Source: Bryopsis sp. KO-2023 (taxonomy: Eukaryota > Chlorophyta > Ulvophyceae > Bryopsidales > Bryopsidaceae). From it: a DNA stretch of 64,000 nt. How positions within the stretch are numbered: position 1 is the first letter of the stretch; each line of letters opens with the position of its first letter. A model generated the notes under the pieces. The model was not told the DNA's origin, made no database searches, and saw only the letters and a program-made list of their open reading frames with translations. A program made the translations under genes and the position numbers. The DNA lies in assembly GCA_030272585.1 (NCBI GenBank), contig BSYQ01000010.1, positions 3,348,001-3,412,000 on the forward strand, written 5' to 3'. This document shows positions 32,311 to 43,621 of this stretch, in pieces.

Positions 32311-35300
32311 CTACGAACACGATAAAATCCCATAAAATTCAATGCTGCTCAGACAAAGATTGTCAGGGTATGTAGCGCTAGCATTGGGGCCCGTTTTCAG
32401 CAGCCGAAACATTTTGTAAGATTTGTCGGTGAGAACGGGCCAGGAGCCCCAAGCTCCAGTGAATTTGATGGTGCAGTCGTGGAGGTGTCTTCTCAGGTCC
32501 ACCCAACATTTGCCATCATTCGAACCCTGTAGAGAATTCCACACCAAAAAAAAACAACACACTTGCTACCTTGATGGCGACAACCCAACAAAAGATTTTG
32601 TACAGACAGGACCCTACCACAAAAGCGAAAAAAAAACAGCTCCCCCCCACGGTAGACAAAAAAAAACATAAATAATAAACACCATCAGGCATCGGTATTT
32701 GTCCCTGTACATTTGGAAGGCCGCTCTTCTAAGGGTTTAAAAATCAATATATTTCATTTTTCGCTTTTTTTTTTAACGATTTTTTTTCTTCTTTTACCTG
32801 CAAATTCCATGCACGAATATAGCCATCGGAGGCATCGTGGCGGATGGAGTAGCGAGTGCATATTAGCTTTCTTGGACCCAAATCCACTTGCCACCACGTG
32901 ACGAACTGTCCGTTTTCGTTCTTTGGACAAGCATATGATGTGCTCAAAAACCGGTTGCCTACGATTTCCTGTGAAATATATATACACAGGAAAATATTTT
33001 GTGTCATGCGCTTTGTAAGAAGATCTTCCCCCGCTCAGAAACTGAATGGATGGATAATATGTTGAAGCATAATATGTTAACAACTTTGCAAAAATTCAGC
33101 AAACTTCTCATGGCACCATGGAAATTAAAATTGATTTATCCAATTTATGCTCTGTCTGCATAGGATTCACATCCATGACTAATGACTGATGCATGTTTTT
33201 TTGTTTTTTTTTCACCATTGATTGCTGGTTGCATGAATGCATCTTGATTCGTATTTTCATACTTCACCATGCAAGAAACTGAATTTCAAAAAATAACTTA
33301 GTAAAACACGTAATATAATAAGAATGATTTATATTCTGAAGTGAAATTTCATAAATCTAGGGGCAGCATTCATACACCAGTCGAAGCAGCATTCATTGAA
33401 GAAAACTTGCTCACCTTTGGAATGGTGAACCTCCCCACAGGGCTGCTGGCCCGAATCGTCAGTTGTTTCAAAGTCATTGGGTTAACCCATGGGTGCTTTC
33501 CGGAGCAGGTGCCGAGATAATGGCAAACCCCCTTGTGGTCCCCATCAAAAGTATAAACCAACTCATTGCCATGCTCCCGACTGTGAGGTCTGAATCGATC
33601 TTCATACTCATGGGTGTGTGCCATCAATTCCTTTTTCCACAAAAACGAAAAAAAAACAACCCCTTCCATGACTCTTTGACTTTTCGTGTTTCTTTTCCCT
33701 TCTAATCCTTGCATGTGTGTGCATGTGTGTGCTACTTTTCACTTTTATTTTTTTTGGGGGAGAAAGCACTTCTGCTCAGCTTTCTTTCAATTCAAATATT
33801 TTCTATGAATCATTTTTTTTTCAACATTTCTTGTTCGTCTCCATTTGAAAGAATTCCTGTCATTGGAGCGAAAAAAACAAACAAAAAAAACAAGAAGAAA
33901 CCCGGGGATGCACGGGTAGAGTTTTTTTTGTTTTTTCTTCAAAACAGAATTTTTTCCCCTCAATATTTCATTTTGGGAAAATGCATGCATGATTTTTTTT
34001 GTGACTTTTCTTTTCCCACACCTGGGGAAGGTGCATTTTCGGATTCCTACCGTTCCCATTCCCTCGACCATGCTATGCTTCAGACCTATTGCTTCCTTCA
34101 CTGTTGATTGAAGTGATGACACCCTTTTCGCTAAGGGGCTGCATAAGATTTCCTGAAAACCTCAAGAAATTTATTCAATTTAACCGTTTTTATTTATTCA
34201 TTTATTCAGGGTGTTTTTTCCCTTTTTTTTGCCCCTGCAACATGAACCATCTTTCCGCACTTTGATGAAATTTTTGAAGAACAAGGCAAGTGGAAAGACA
34301 GGAATATACTAGCAAAAAAAAAGGTTTGATATACATAATCTTGAAACATCCACAATCCAGTCTTAACACAAACAACTTTTTTAAATTGCACCTAAATGGA
34401 CGGGGCTCCTCCAATGGTTGGTTTTAACCAACCGTCACAAAATTGCCGTTTCTGGTCGAATTTGCAAAAGAAAATATAACACCACTGACATTTCATAATG
34501 CCTTTCGATCACAATTTCATTACCTCCAGATGGTGGTCATCCATGAAATGAAACTTGATCAATTTCAAGACCTTGATGATTTCTTCTTCTTCCCTCAGGT
34601 CACACACGAGGGATGGAACCTCTCCATAGAACGCCCACGATTCCACCGTCGAATAAACAATTTCGCAATGAGCACTCTGTCCACGGGAAAAAAAAAGATA
34701 AAAAAACATAAGAAAAAAAAGTATATAAATAGATGCATATTTTATTATATTTTGTTTTTTCTAATAAACAATCGTGATCCTCCCCAGGAAATTTGAACTC
34801 ATACATTCTTTATACCATGCATTTTGGCGAGAAAACCAACCCACCTGTGTCATTGAATTGATGCAACGAATTGCTGAACATAAAAACTCTGGCAGGGTTT
34901 GTGGAAAAAATATTGTGGGATTCCTTGGAAAAAAAAAATCTCTCTTTTCATATTATGCATTATATTGTTATTTTTGGAAGTGTCAAATCAAGACTTGGGC
35001 ACAATTTGGCCGATGAGGAATTCTAGCTGGATGCTTTTTGGGTCTTCTATTTTCTTTTGAAAAGGGAGGGGGGGGGATGTTTTTGACCTACCAGGGAACG
35101 GGATGTGACGACAGCACACACCATTGTGCAAGGTAAGAAAGCAAAATCCTCCCCAATGTCGTTGAAGTTTTTGGCAAGAAACGTCACGACGTCTTCCACC
35201 AAAGACGTCATCCCTGGAATCACTATCTCCGCCAGAACGCACAACGTCTTGCACGCGTACCCCACCGAGAGGTTGCCGACCAAAGCCGACATGGACAGAT

Positions 35301-36075
35301 CCCTCAGTCTGGGTACAGAAGAGTCGCCCGCCATCATCCCAAAGGGTTCCGAGTATATCTCGAAGTTTCGATAGCTGTTGTGTCGATCCCATGAACTCAA
35401 CCCCACGTGCTCGATGCCCTTCAACGGACTGGGATCCGTCCAGCTGTAAAGAAAATCCGAAGAAGGCTCCCCGACGCCGACGAAAATCGTCCCATCTTCG
35501 AAGTACAACCAATATTTCTTGTACTCTCGTGGGGAAACCCACGTCCACTCGTCTTCTGAGTCGTCACATTTTTCGCCATCCCTCTCAATCCTCAAACACA
35601 TGTTCCTGTTGCTCCCGAATATCACACAGTAACATCCTTCGATTTGCAACCGGTTCGCCCCAGGGCTAGATTTCAACATCACGGTCGCGTCGTTCTCGCC
35701 GCAGACCTCGAAAACAACGCCGCCCCTGTCCTTCCCGAACTTTCTCTCTTCGTCCGGAAGCCAAGCGCATTTGAAAGGCGGCACGACCATGCGCTGTGGA
35801 GCGACCGAAAGGAAACCAGTGTCCATCGCCTTCATCTCGCGAAACCTTCCCTGCGCTTATCGCACTTCACCAAAGCCTGTCGATATCCACTCGTTGACGG
35901 TCTCCAAAAGTTTCATTGGCGTTCCTATCCAACCCTTCAGCTCAGACTGGTATTCTACGCAACGATCGTGCGTCGTGTCCCTGATCAACACAAGCGTCAC
36001 ATCTACGTCCGCGGCTGGAAGGTCAGACATAAGCCCATCCCCAGCCACGTCGTACCGACGAGTTACTGGATTCAT
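32311..36075 (-). CDS. FAMeT + BACK + F5/8 type C-like domain protein
   Basis: Minus-strand exons 35835-35092, 34886-34845, 34676-34524, 33630-33415, 32968-32798 and 32526-32311 join with every intron in phase 0, giving 513 aa. Exon 1 holds a FAMeT-type (PF12248) lectin-like module (KKYWLYFEDGTIFVGVGE, then HVGLSSWDRHNSYRNFEI). It is followed by a helical region and a BACK-like segment (FLCSAIRCIN, EIVYSTVESWAFYG, EEIIKVLKLIKFHFMDD). The last three exons resemble the galactose-binding (F5/8C-like) fold seen in HECTD1 and BTBD9: YTFDGDHKGVCHYLG, WWQVDLGPRKLICTRYSIRH and FRLLKTGPNAS...LCLSSIEFYG. No BTB core is visible. The frame is open further upstream to an ATG at 36075 except for one in-frame TAA at 35859-35857. 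That 72-codon stretch may be a 5' part broken by a stop, or a separate upstream frame. Function is probably adaptor-like; I cannot be more specific. Confidence 0.65.
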
Positions 36076-36332
36076 TGATCACCCCTCATGTCCGCTCATG
36101 TTGGCGAATTTTCTCTCTTGTCTGGATGTGATGTTGAAGCAACAAACGCTCACTGTGTCTATTAGTCATTCCACCAACACATTTTTCCTTCCCCCACCTG
36201 CAAGAAATTTCACAGGCTGGTTTCCTGCACCCTCCTTCCCCTTCTGCGACGAGCGGAGCACCTGTTGGCGGCCCTCCTCTCTCTGCACAGTATCGCGGTG
36301 TCGCGTTGAATTCCTGCAGCGCCTGAGCAGCG
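36076..36332. promoter_or_regulatory. Divergent intergenic region (shared promoter candidate)
   Basis: Only 257 bp separate the outermost start of the minus-strand FAMeT/BACK gene (36075) from the start of the plus-strand acidic ORF (36333). Both promoters must lie here or overlap coding DNA. No TATA box is evident. Confidence 0.45.
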
Positions 36333-37379
36333 ATGTTCGAACTCAAAGACTCTACCCTTGTGTGGACGGAGTCTGATTACAATGGTTTGAAGTTTTTGGA
36401 AAAGAAGTTATCCAGGAGCTGTGCCAAGAAAAAGATTCTCTCGCTTTGCTCACGCTGGAGCGGAAAGCTGATGAAAGACGGTTTCAAAGAAGCGAAGAAC
36501 ACTGTCGAAGAGAAGGCGAAAGAAGGCGCGGAAACAGAATTGGAATCCGCAGAGGTGGCTGTGGACGATGTCGCGGAAGGGGAGGGGGAAGTAGCAGCTG
36601 CTGGGGAAGATATCGAGGGCGACCCAGATGAAGAAGGTGGTGAGACCTGTGCTGAGGAGACGACTGAGCAGGAGGAGCCTGTCGATTGTGACACAGCGGA
36701 ATTTGCAGAACAATGCGAAGAGGAGGAGAGCGAGCTCGTGGAAGGCGGCGAACTCGACAGCATGGAGGAGGATCAAGCTAACAATTGCACGGAGGATCTC
36801 GACGAAGAAGACAAAGCAGCAGACGTTGCCGACGGAGAAGTTGACGCAGACACAGAGCACGACGTCGATGGCAGCGATGTTGAGGGGCAGGAGGAGGAGA
36901 AAAGCGCCAATAACAAGAGATCCACTCGAAAAGCGAGCAAGTCGAAAAGAAGGGCAGACAAACCCAGGAAGAACTCGGAAAAAAAACCTATCGACGCCGT
37001 GGAACGGTACGCGGACAAAGCCATCGACGATCTATCTTCGTCATGGACAAAATCCTTTGACTCAGAGTATGAGAGGAAATTGTGGATCTATCAGCGAGTC
37101 AGCGCTCTGCGTTCCTCTTTCGACGGCAAACATTCGATAGATGTGTTCGCATCGAAGCGCTCAACCAAAGACGTCAAAGCTGACGTTGCTGCGTGGAATT
37201 GGCTGGTGGCCCACAAGGATTGGTCCAACCTGGACAAGAGTACCAGGGAAAAGATGATTAAAATACTGGGTGCACGTGATAAGAAGGGCGCCAACCCCAC
37301 ACCATCCACCGATTCTCAGAAAAGCATCTATTTGGTGGCTTTGAAGAGTTTTTTGGACAGGAGCGACAGTGCCCAATAG
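36333..37379 (+). CDS. Acidic low-complexity protein, intronless, function unknown
   Basis: A 348-codon frame starts at an ATG after a GC-rich leader and ends TAG at 37377-37379. Residues 1-55 are mixed and basic. Residues about 58-200 are extremely rich in E, D, A and G (runs such as EEDQANNCTEDLDEEDK). Residues about 203-225 are strongly basic (KRSTRKASKSKRR, a likely nuclear localisation signal). The C-terminal 120 residues look folded and helical (YERKLWIYQRVSALRSSF ... AAWNWLVAHKDWSNLDKSTREKM). The acidic-then-basic layout resembles histone chaperones or chromatin factors, but I match no family. Lack of introns is unusual beside its neighbours. It could also be a retrogene. Confidence 0.7.
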   Translation: MFELKDSTLVWTESDYNGLKFLEKKLSRSCAKKKILSLCSRWSGKLMKDGFKEAKNTVEEKAKEGAETELESAEVAVDDVAEGEGEVAAAGEDIEGDPDEEGGETCAEETTEQEEPVDCDTAEFAEQCEEEESELVEGGELDSMEEDQANNCTEDLDEEDKAADVADGEVDADTEHDVDGSDVEGQEEEKSANNKRSTRKASKSKRRADKPRKNSEKKPIDAVERYADKAIDDLSSSWTKSFDSEYERKLWIYQRVSALRSSFDGKHSIDVFASKRSTKDVKADVAAWNWLVAHKDWSNLDKSTREKMIKILGARDKKGANPTPSTDSQKSIYLVALKSFLDRSDSAQ

Positions 37380-37938
37380 GATGGAGGATGGATGGTGACG
37401 AGACTTGGAGAAGGGAAATAAGCGGGTGGAATACATAATGGGAAAATAACAAAAAATAATAACAGTCCAAACATTGGATTCGAGTTTTGAGATCCAGTTT
37501 TGAGTCGTGATTTGTGTTCCCAGTTGGTCTGGGAGAAAAAAAAAAGAGATGATTATGGCGTTTGTACTGTTGCAATATATGCGGAAAAAATTTTTTCCTA
37601 AAACTGGAACCAATTCCAGCATTATTTTGCGTTTTGAAATATATTTATGATTGTCATATTTTTTCTGGGGTTCTTAGCTTGTGGATTGGAACAGCCTCCG
37701 ATCACTGATTTTTATATGTGTGTATATATTTATACGTAGCCTTCTGGACTCTGAGTATCTCAAAAATGCAAGCGGCTGCAAGGAAAAGTTTTGGTTTCCC
37801 CCCTGAACGTCCCCAGACACAGAATACAAAAACGTTGACCTACAAATTCTTCTGAGCATTTCCCAACAACGCACTTCTACTACCCCCGGCCCCCCCCCCC
37901 CCCCCAAAAAAAAAAAGCAAACAAAAATAAATTGATGC
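37380..37938. other. Convergent 3' flanks of the acidic ORF and PIGM
   Basis: A/T-rich text with a poly-C run at 37889-37904 and no coding signal. The two genes converge here. Confidence 0.6.
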
Positions 37939-40188
37939 TCATTCTCTCAGCTTGATAGGTTTGCCTCCCTGCCCCTGCCCTTTCAGACAAATTTTTAGAA
38001 AGGAAAGACGACGGCTGGAAAATTGCCTTATCATCTCAAATATGAGAACACTGTTGGCCAGCAGAAACAGGCAACTTGATCCCCACACCGCCAGAAATGT
38101 CGATAATCCCTGCAGACAATTTTTTCCATTTCAGTGCAAAAAATACATTTCTCTGTCCCCCCCCCCTCGTTTTCCCAAATGATCTCCGCCCTTTGGAAAT
38201 ATTTGAAAAAATTTTGCCACAAAGGATTGAACGCATGAAATCAGAAGGCACAAAAAAAGTGGGGGTCACACTTTTTCAACCCAATGATATGACTAAAGGT
38301 GTCTGTCGGAGTTCCCACCTGAAACTCCAGCAAATATGCCCACCAAAGCCAGTTGAGTTGGCAAAGCGTCCAAAAGGCAACGGCCAAGACGAAGCGCCGT
38401 GGTGGAGGCCAGTCCATGTTCGGCAACACCACTGGGAGCAAACAAAAATACCAAACAAAATACTGGGCGGTGCAGACCTGTGGTGGGAGCGCAATCTTCT
38501 TTTAATCGAGATATCATATGAAAAGCATGAATCACCAATGGTTGCATCGCTCTTTTTCGGTAGTTTGATTGGAACGAGAAAAAAAGAGGAGAATTTGCGG
38601 CATGCTCATATTCGTTTGATAATGCTCACACTTCGTACAGGTCTGACTTATCTTTCAACCCCCTCCCCCCCCTTAAAAAAAAAATAATAAATAAATAAAT
38701 GAATAAAAAATAAAGTGTGAATGTGAATGTAAGTGAAGAAGATAAAGAAAGAAAGAAACAATTATAATTTTGAAAAGAACAGAAAACAGAAAATTCACCT
38801 TGTTGAACGCGACAAAAGAGACCGTGGAAATCAGCCAGCAAAATGGCAGATCCTCCTTCAGTTTCCACGAAACCAGCAAGAGGAGCATCACTTGCGGGAA
38901 AAAAGCCACAGCCCCGACATCGAAAAACCCTCCCCCCCCTTCCCCAAAATCCCTCAAATATATCAAGTAGAAATAAACAGAGAAATTGTGTCGGGGGTCG
39001 CGTCGGCCGAGGTGATGCAAAAACGCTTCATTCAGAAATTCATCGCCATGCAGATGGTAGCAAACTGCCCCCAGGCCGAAAAAAACACCCAGAGCAGCCA
39101 ACCCGAATTTCAAACAGAATGGGGAAAAAACGCTCCTGAGAAAGGCGGCGGCTCGCTGAACCTAGCCATCGTCAAAATATCGTTCATACAAACCTTTGTG
39201 ACATTGTATTTTCCCCACAACACAGCCATATTTCTTGAATTATATTACAAAAAATATTATAATTGGCCAAGTAGTTTTTAAACATAACTCGATTCTTTCA
39301 TGAGGAGGTGTTTGGGGATTCCTTGTTTGCCATTTTGCTATTTTGTTGACTCACCACATTCTGATTTGGATGGGTTCTGCCTGCATGATGCATTTGAGCT
39401 AAGAACAGCACTACGGATGGCCCATAGATGATTGGGAATATTCTCCAATGCACCGAAAAGCCCCACAACGCTCCAGCGAGGCCGTGATATCCATTTCGAA
39501 TGGCTAGCAGCGTTGCCAGCAAGACGAATGCTATCAATACATCGGAGCTGCCTCTGGTGGAAATTGTGAAAGTGAAGGGATTCCACAGCCACAGCAAGGA
39601 AAATTTTTGGGCGACGTTGGAATTCAACCCAAATGATTTCAACAAGCTATGGATGACCCATCCCACACACAGGTCCGCCACCGAAAAAATCACCTGGAAA
39701 AAAAGAAGTGGAGTTTGTTGGGAGGAATACGATATGCAAGGCTGTACATTATTTATTTATTGTATTATATTATTCATTCATATTATGTACTTCCGAGCTG
39801 TACATTTACATGTATGGAAAACTGGGGAAATGGTTGGTGCTGACCATTCACCCATGCATGCTCCCAGATTAAGAAAACCTGATTTTCCCTGATGCTCCAT
39901 ACATCTCCACCTCCCCCCTCTGAAACAAAAGCAAAATGAACTTGCCTTTCCCCAGGCAGGGTGCAACCAAACGTTTCCGACGAGCAAGTAAGCCAAGAGG
40001 GGCGTATATCGATAGGTAGCCCGTTTGAACGGCGATTCCCCTCTGGCAACGAATCGGGCTGCATCCGTGAAAACCACGTAGTCGATGTCTGTGTAGGGCA
40101 CATCCAAATTGCGATCTTGCCAATCCCCATACAACAACAGCGCGATTCGAAACGCTGCGGCAACGAGGAGGGATCTCGCGCGAGACAT
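37939..40188 (-). CDS. PIGM: GPI mannosyltransferase 1 (PIG-M)
   Basis: Exons 40188-39946, 39693-39355, 39155-38799, 38477-38319 and 38109-37939 join in phase 0 throughout, for 422 aa; the human protein is about the same length. It adds the first mannose to the GPI anchor precursor from dolichol-phosphate mannose in the ER lumen. The N-terminus has [15 protein letters not shown] (the DxD-type luminal motif) and [12 protein letters not shown]. Exon 2 has [15 protein letters not shown]. Exon 3 has [18 protein letters not shown], the HRHNFSxYFY signature. Exon 4 has [15 protein letters not shown] and AYLLEFQ. About eight to ten hydrophobic segments fit the multi-pass topology. Intron 1 uses a GC donor (AAAG|GCAAGT). 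The start at 40188 (MSRARSLL) fits the family; the frame extends 5 codons upstream to a TTG only. Confidence 0.92.
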
Positions 40189-42497
40189 TGATCCTGTACT
40201 CAATTCATTCCTCCTACTGGCCTAAAATGATTTCTTCAAATTCAAGCATTTACATCTGCATGAATTCGACATGCATTCGACATTCATGCAACCTGATCCC
40301 AGCACCACAACATTTTTCCTCTATCCTCCAACATCTCGATTTCTGCTTCCCACTGTGAATCCATCCGCAAGCCCACCTATATTTCACTAGATTTCTATTT
40401 CTTGATGTTCGGTTGGAATCTTGCCAGTTGAGTGAGAAGTGGCTGAAGGATGGAGGGCCTTTGATATTTGGGTAGTCCGAACAGATACTTTAATGTGCAG
40501 GTTTTCTTGTGTGCAATTTCAATGCATCAACACCACACCACCATCCAGAAAACTGCTCCAAGTTTTACACTGCTGCACTCCAAATTCACCCCCCAGTTCC
40601 ACCTTTTATTGAATTTCAGGGGGCATACATGATGCATATCGCTTGCAATGCCTTCCAGACATGATCAAATGCACAACAAAAAACTGCTTTTCGAATCATT
40701 ATGTACAAATGAACAAATATTACATTACAATTCACCCCCTGTTCGATGGTTTGCATGGAATGCATTTGACGGCATGCATTCATCCATCAACACACGCGTT
40801 TTCATGCAACATGCATGAATGATCTACCTTCATATCAATTTTAACTTGGATACATTATAGAAATCACATTACACACAAAATATGGAGCATCTATCCCCTT
40901 CAAGGAAAAGAATCAGGAAAAAAACCAAAAACAAAACTATTTTCAAGTTTTTCTTTTTTTTTCCTTTCCCTTTTCTTCCCTTTTCTAAGTCTCTTTTCTT
41001 TTTCCCTTCCTTCTACCTTGGCTTTTTTTTCTTTTTTCTTTTTTTCCCCCTCGTAGAAACATAAAGGAAATGACATGAATCGATAAGGGACAAAATTCCA
41101 CCGAAACCCCACAATGCCATTGATCTTCCCTTTCCAATAATGTTAGGGACATTCTAAACAAAAAAAACAAACAAAAAAACAAACTAACAAACAAACAAAC
41201 AAACATAGAAAAAACAATACGAATTAAAAAAAAAAAGATGAGGAAGAGAATTATCACGACTATGCTCTCTCTTCCCTTTGTTTTTTTCCCTTTTTCTAGA
41301 ACATGATTTGGACCCCCTGTTTTCTTTGTTTTTTTTTAACTTTCAGATTACCATTTTTTTTTCCCTTTTTTTTAAAACACAGAGCCCATAATTCTTCATT
41401 TCCTCACCAAAAAAAAATCTGCTTCAGTATTTTTTTTTTCCACCCTATTTCCAGTCCTTTAGGATCAACGCAAAAACATATAAACAAATTCCTTCGTACA
41501 AAAAACAAACAAACTAAAAACATCTTCCTTCTTTTGTCTTGTTTTCTTTCTTTCTTTTTTTTCTTCCTCTTTTTTTTCCTTCAAATAAAACCCATTCTTA
41601 TCCACATCTGCTCTATATTTCCATTTTTCCACCCGCCCTACCCTTCAGACCTCTCTCTAAATGGCCCCCCAAAAAAACACTCAAAAAATCAGAACTGACG
41701 TTTTAATGCATAAATTGCCCGACTGAAAACGAACCTCGACTCCGTCGATTCCAATCAATCGTAAATGCAAAAAAGCCCTCCCCTTCGAAAAACCCGAAAC
41801 CGGTTTTCTTTTCTCCAAAGAATCAAAACACATCACACTATCAAAAGCAAAACAAAATCCACCCCGAAAAAAAGCCGATGGACCACCCAATGATGTTAAC
41901 CATCGATGCTTTTTTTTTTTCGGAGCAAAAATTATAAAGAAGAAATTCTGCATTCACATGCAAGTTGCAGGCAATCGGATTTCGCACTCCAGCTTTTTCC
42001 CCCCCCCTCCTTTTTGCGTCCTTTTTTCTTTCCCTGAATCTTTGGCATGCATATCTTATTTCTGGATTAACTACTGAAACAAAGCAAATAATCCATATCG
42101 CATATCCTAGACTTTTTCCCCAGCTATATTATCCAGTCGTACATGCCTGCATTGGGAAAGAGGAATCCATCGACACTGGAGCTCCAACGTTTCTTTTCAG
42201 GTGCAAAAACCATAGCAACAGAAACAGAAAAGAACTCCAGCTTCTTAGTTTTCTCGCCAGCCTTCTTTTTTCAACCATTTTCATTGAGCATCCCACATTC
42301 CTCTGCTGCCCCCCAAAGGCGAAAAAGCGCAGTCCTATTTTTCAAATATTGCATCGAACAGATTTTGCGCTTTTCTAGAAATAAACAAGGAAAACGACTC
42401 TCTTCAAAACCATGCTCTCTTTTTCTTTTTGATTTTCTTTCTCCTTAAGCAATTCTGTTTTTTTTTCCATTTTTCCATTTCTTCCTCATCCATTCTC

Positions 42498-42528
<31 letters not shown>

Positions 42529-43621
42529 CGCCGAGGGAAATGCATGTCACAAAAGCCCAACTTGCAATCACAAATGAGATCAAAACGAAAAAAAAAAACA
42601 AAAAAAAGAAAAATATGTATATAAAAAAACCAAAAAAACACTTCCACAAAAAACAAGAAAAAACCCGAAGAAAAAATAAGAAAAAATCTATGGAAGGAAA
42701 AATTAGGGATTGAAATGAAAAGAAAATATCCACCGTTTTTTGTTCCAAATATTTTTTTTCTTCCTGGGGAGGGAAAAGGGAAAGGAGAGGGTAGCAGTTT
42801 TTTGTCTTTTTTTTTGGCATTTTTTCCTCCCTCATTCCACCACTCCTTTCTATGAAACTTACCACCCAGCCATTTGACAAACCATATCCAAATGAAGCCA
42901 ATCCCTGTCAGGGTTTTTTGAAAATCAAAATTATGGATATTCAAAAATACGAAAAAAAAAAAAAGAAAAAAAAAGGGAAAAAAACGAAACGAAGCAGAAC
43001 GAAAGTGGAAGTGATGGAACAGCCTAACTGCAATGACTCAGCATTTAACCCCATTGATACAGTCTCCATGAAAACTGCCCTCCTCTGCCGAATATTCATC
43101 TCAAAAGCATGACATGGATGTTCATTCCCCAAAAAAATTCCCATCAGAACACACTTTTTCTCACACTTTTTTCCCCCTTGGCCCCCTCTTTTATGGAGTC
43201 TGCGATTGACATTGATCAACTCCAAATTCCTTTCTCATTTTTTTTTTTTAAACCCCTCACCACCACCTTCCTTCCAACCCATGAAAACTAAACCATGATT
43301 TCGCCCAAATCACCAGGTTTCCCCCCCTTCCTCCCCCCCGTCTCTCTATTTTCTTTTCAACAAATTTTTTTAATGGTTATCTTTCTTTCTTTCTTTTTTT
43401 TTTTTGATTTTTTTTTTAAAGAACATGCTTCCATCTCTGGAAGCTGGAAAAAACACATGTACAAACTAAATGAAGAAAAATTAGAAAACAGCATTTTACG
43501 TCGCAATCTGTATTCTGTTTGTTTTCTTTCCCTTTTTTTCACATTAAAATCTCTGCTCCATCTCTCTTTTTTTGTCCCTCTTCCCCCCCTCCTTTTTTTT
43601 TACCACTATACGTATAAATAT
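40189..43621. other. Gene-poor, low-complexity intergenic region
   Basis: Holds dense T/C-rich and A-rich microsatellite-like runs, for example around 40940-41050, 41150-41240, 41330-41600 and 42430-42680, plus repeated GCATG/CATGCA words at 40180-40820. Open frames here are all low complexity. I see no domain, splice pair or RNA gene. The right part is presumably the 3' flank of the kinase gene. Confidence 0.6.

Noticed and set aside
35843-35857. A 15-nt intron (GTGCGATAAGCGCAG) removing the in-frame TAA
   Set aside because: It has GT-AG ends and keeps frame, but the other introns in this window that I could confirm are far longer; coincidence or a stop is more likely.
41681-41953. Minus-strand frame of 90 codons in the gene-poor region
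   Set aside because: Begins at a non-conserved position in A/T-runs and shows no domain or splice context.
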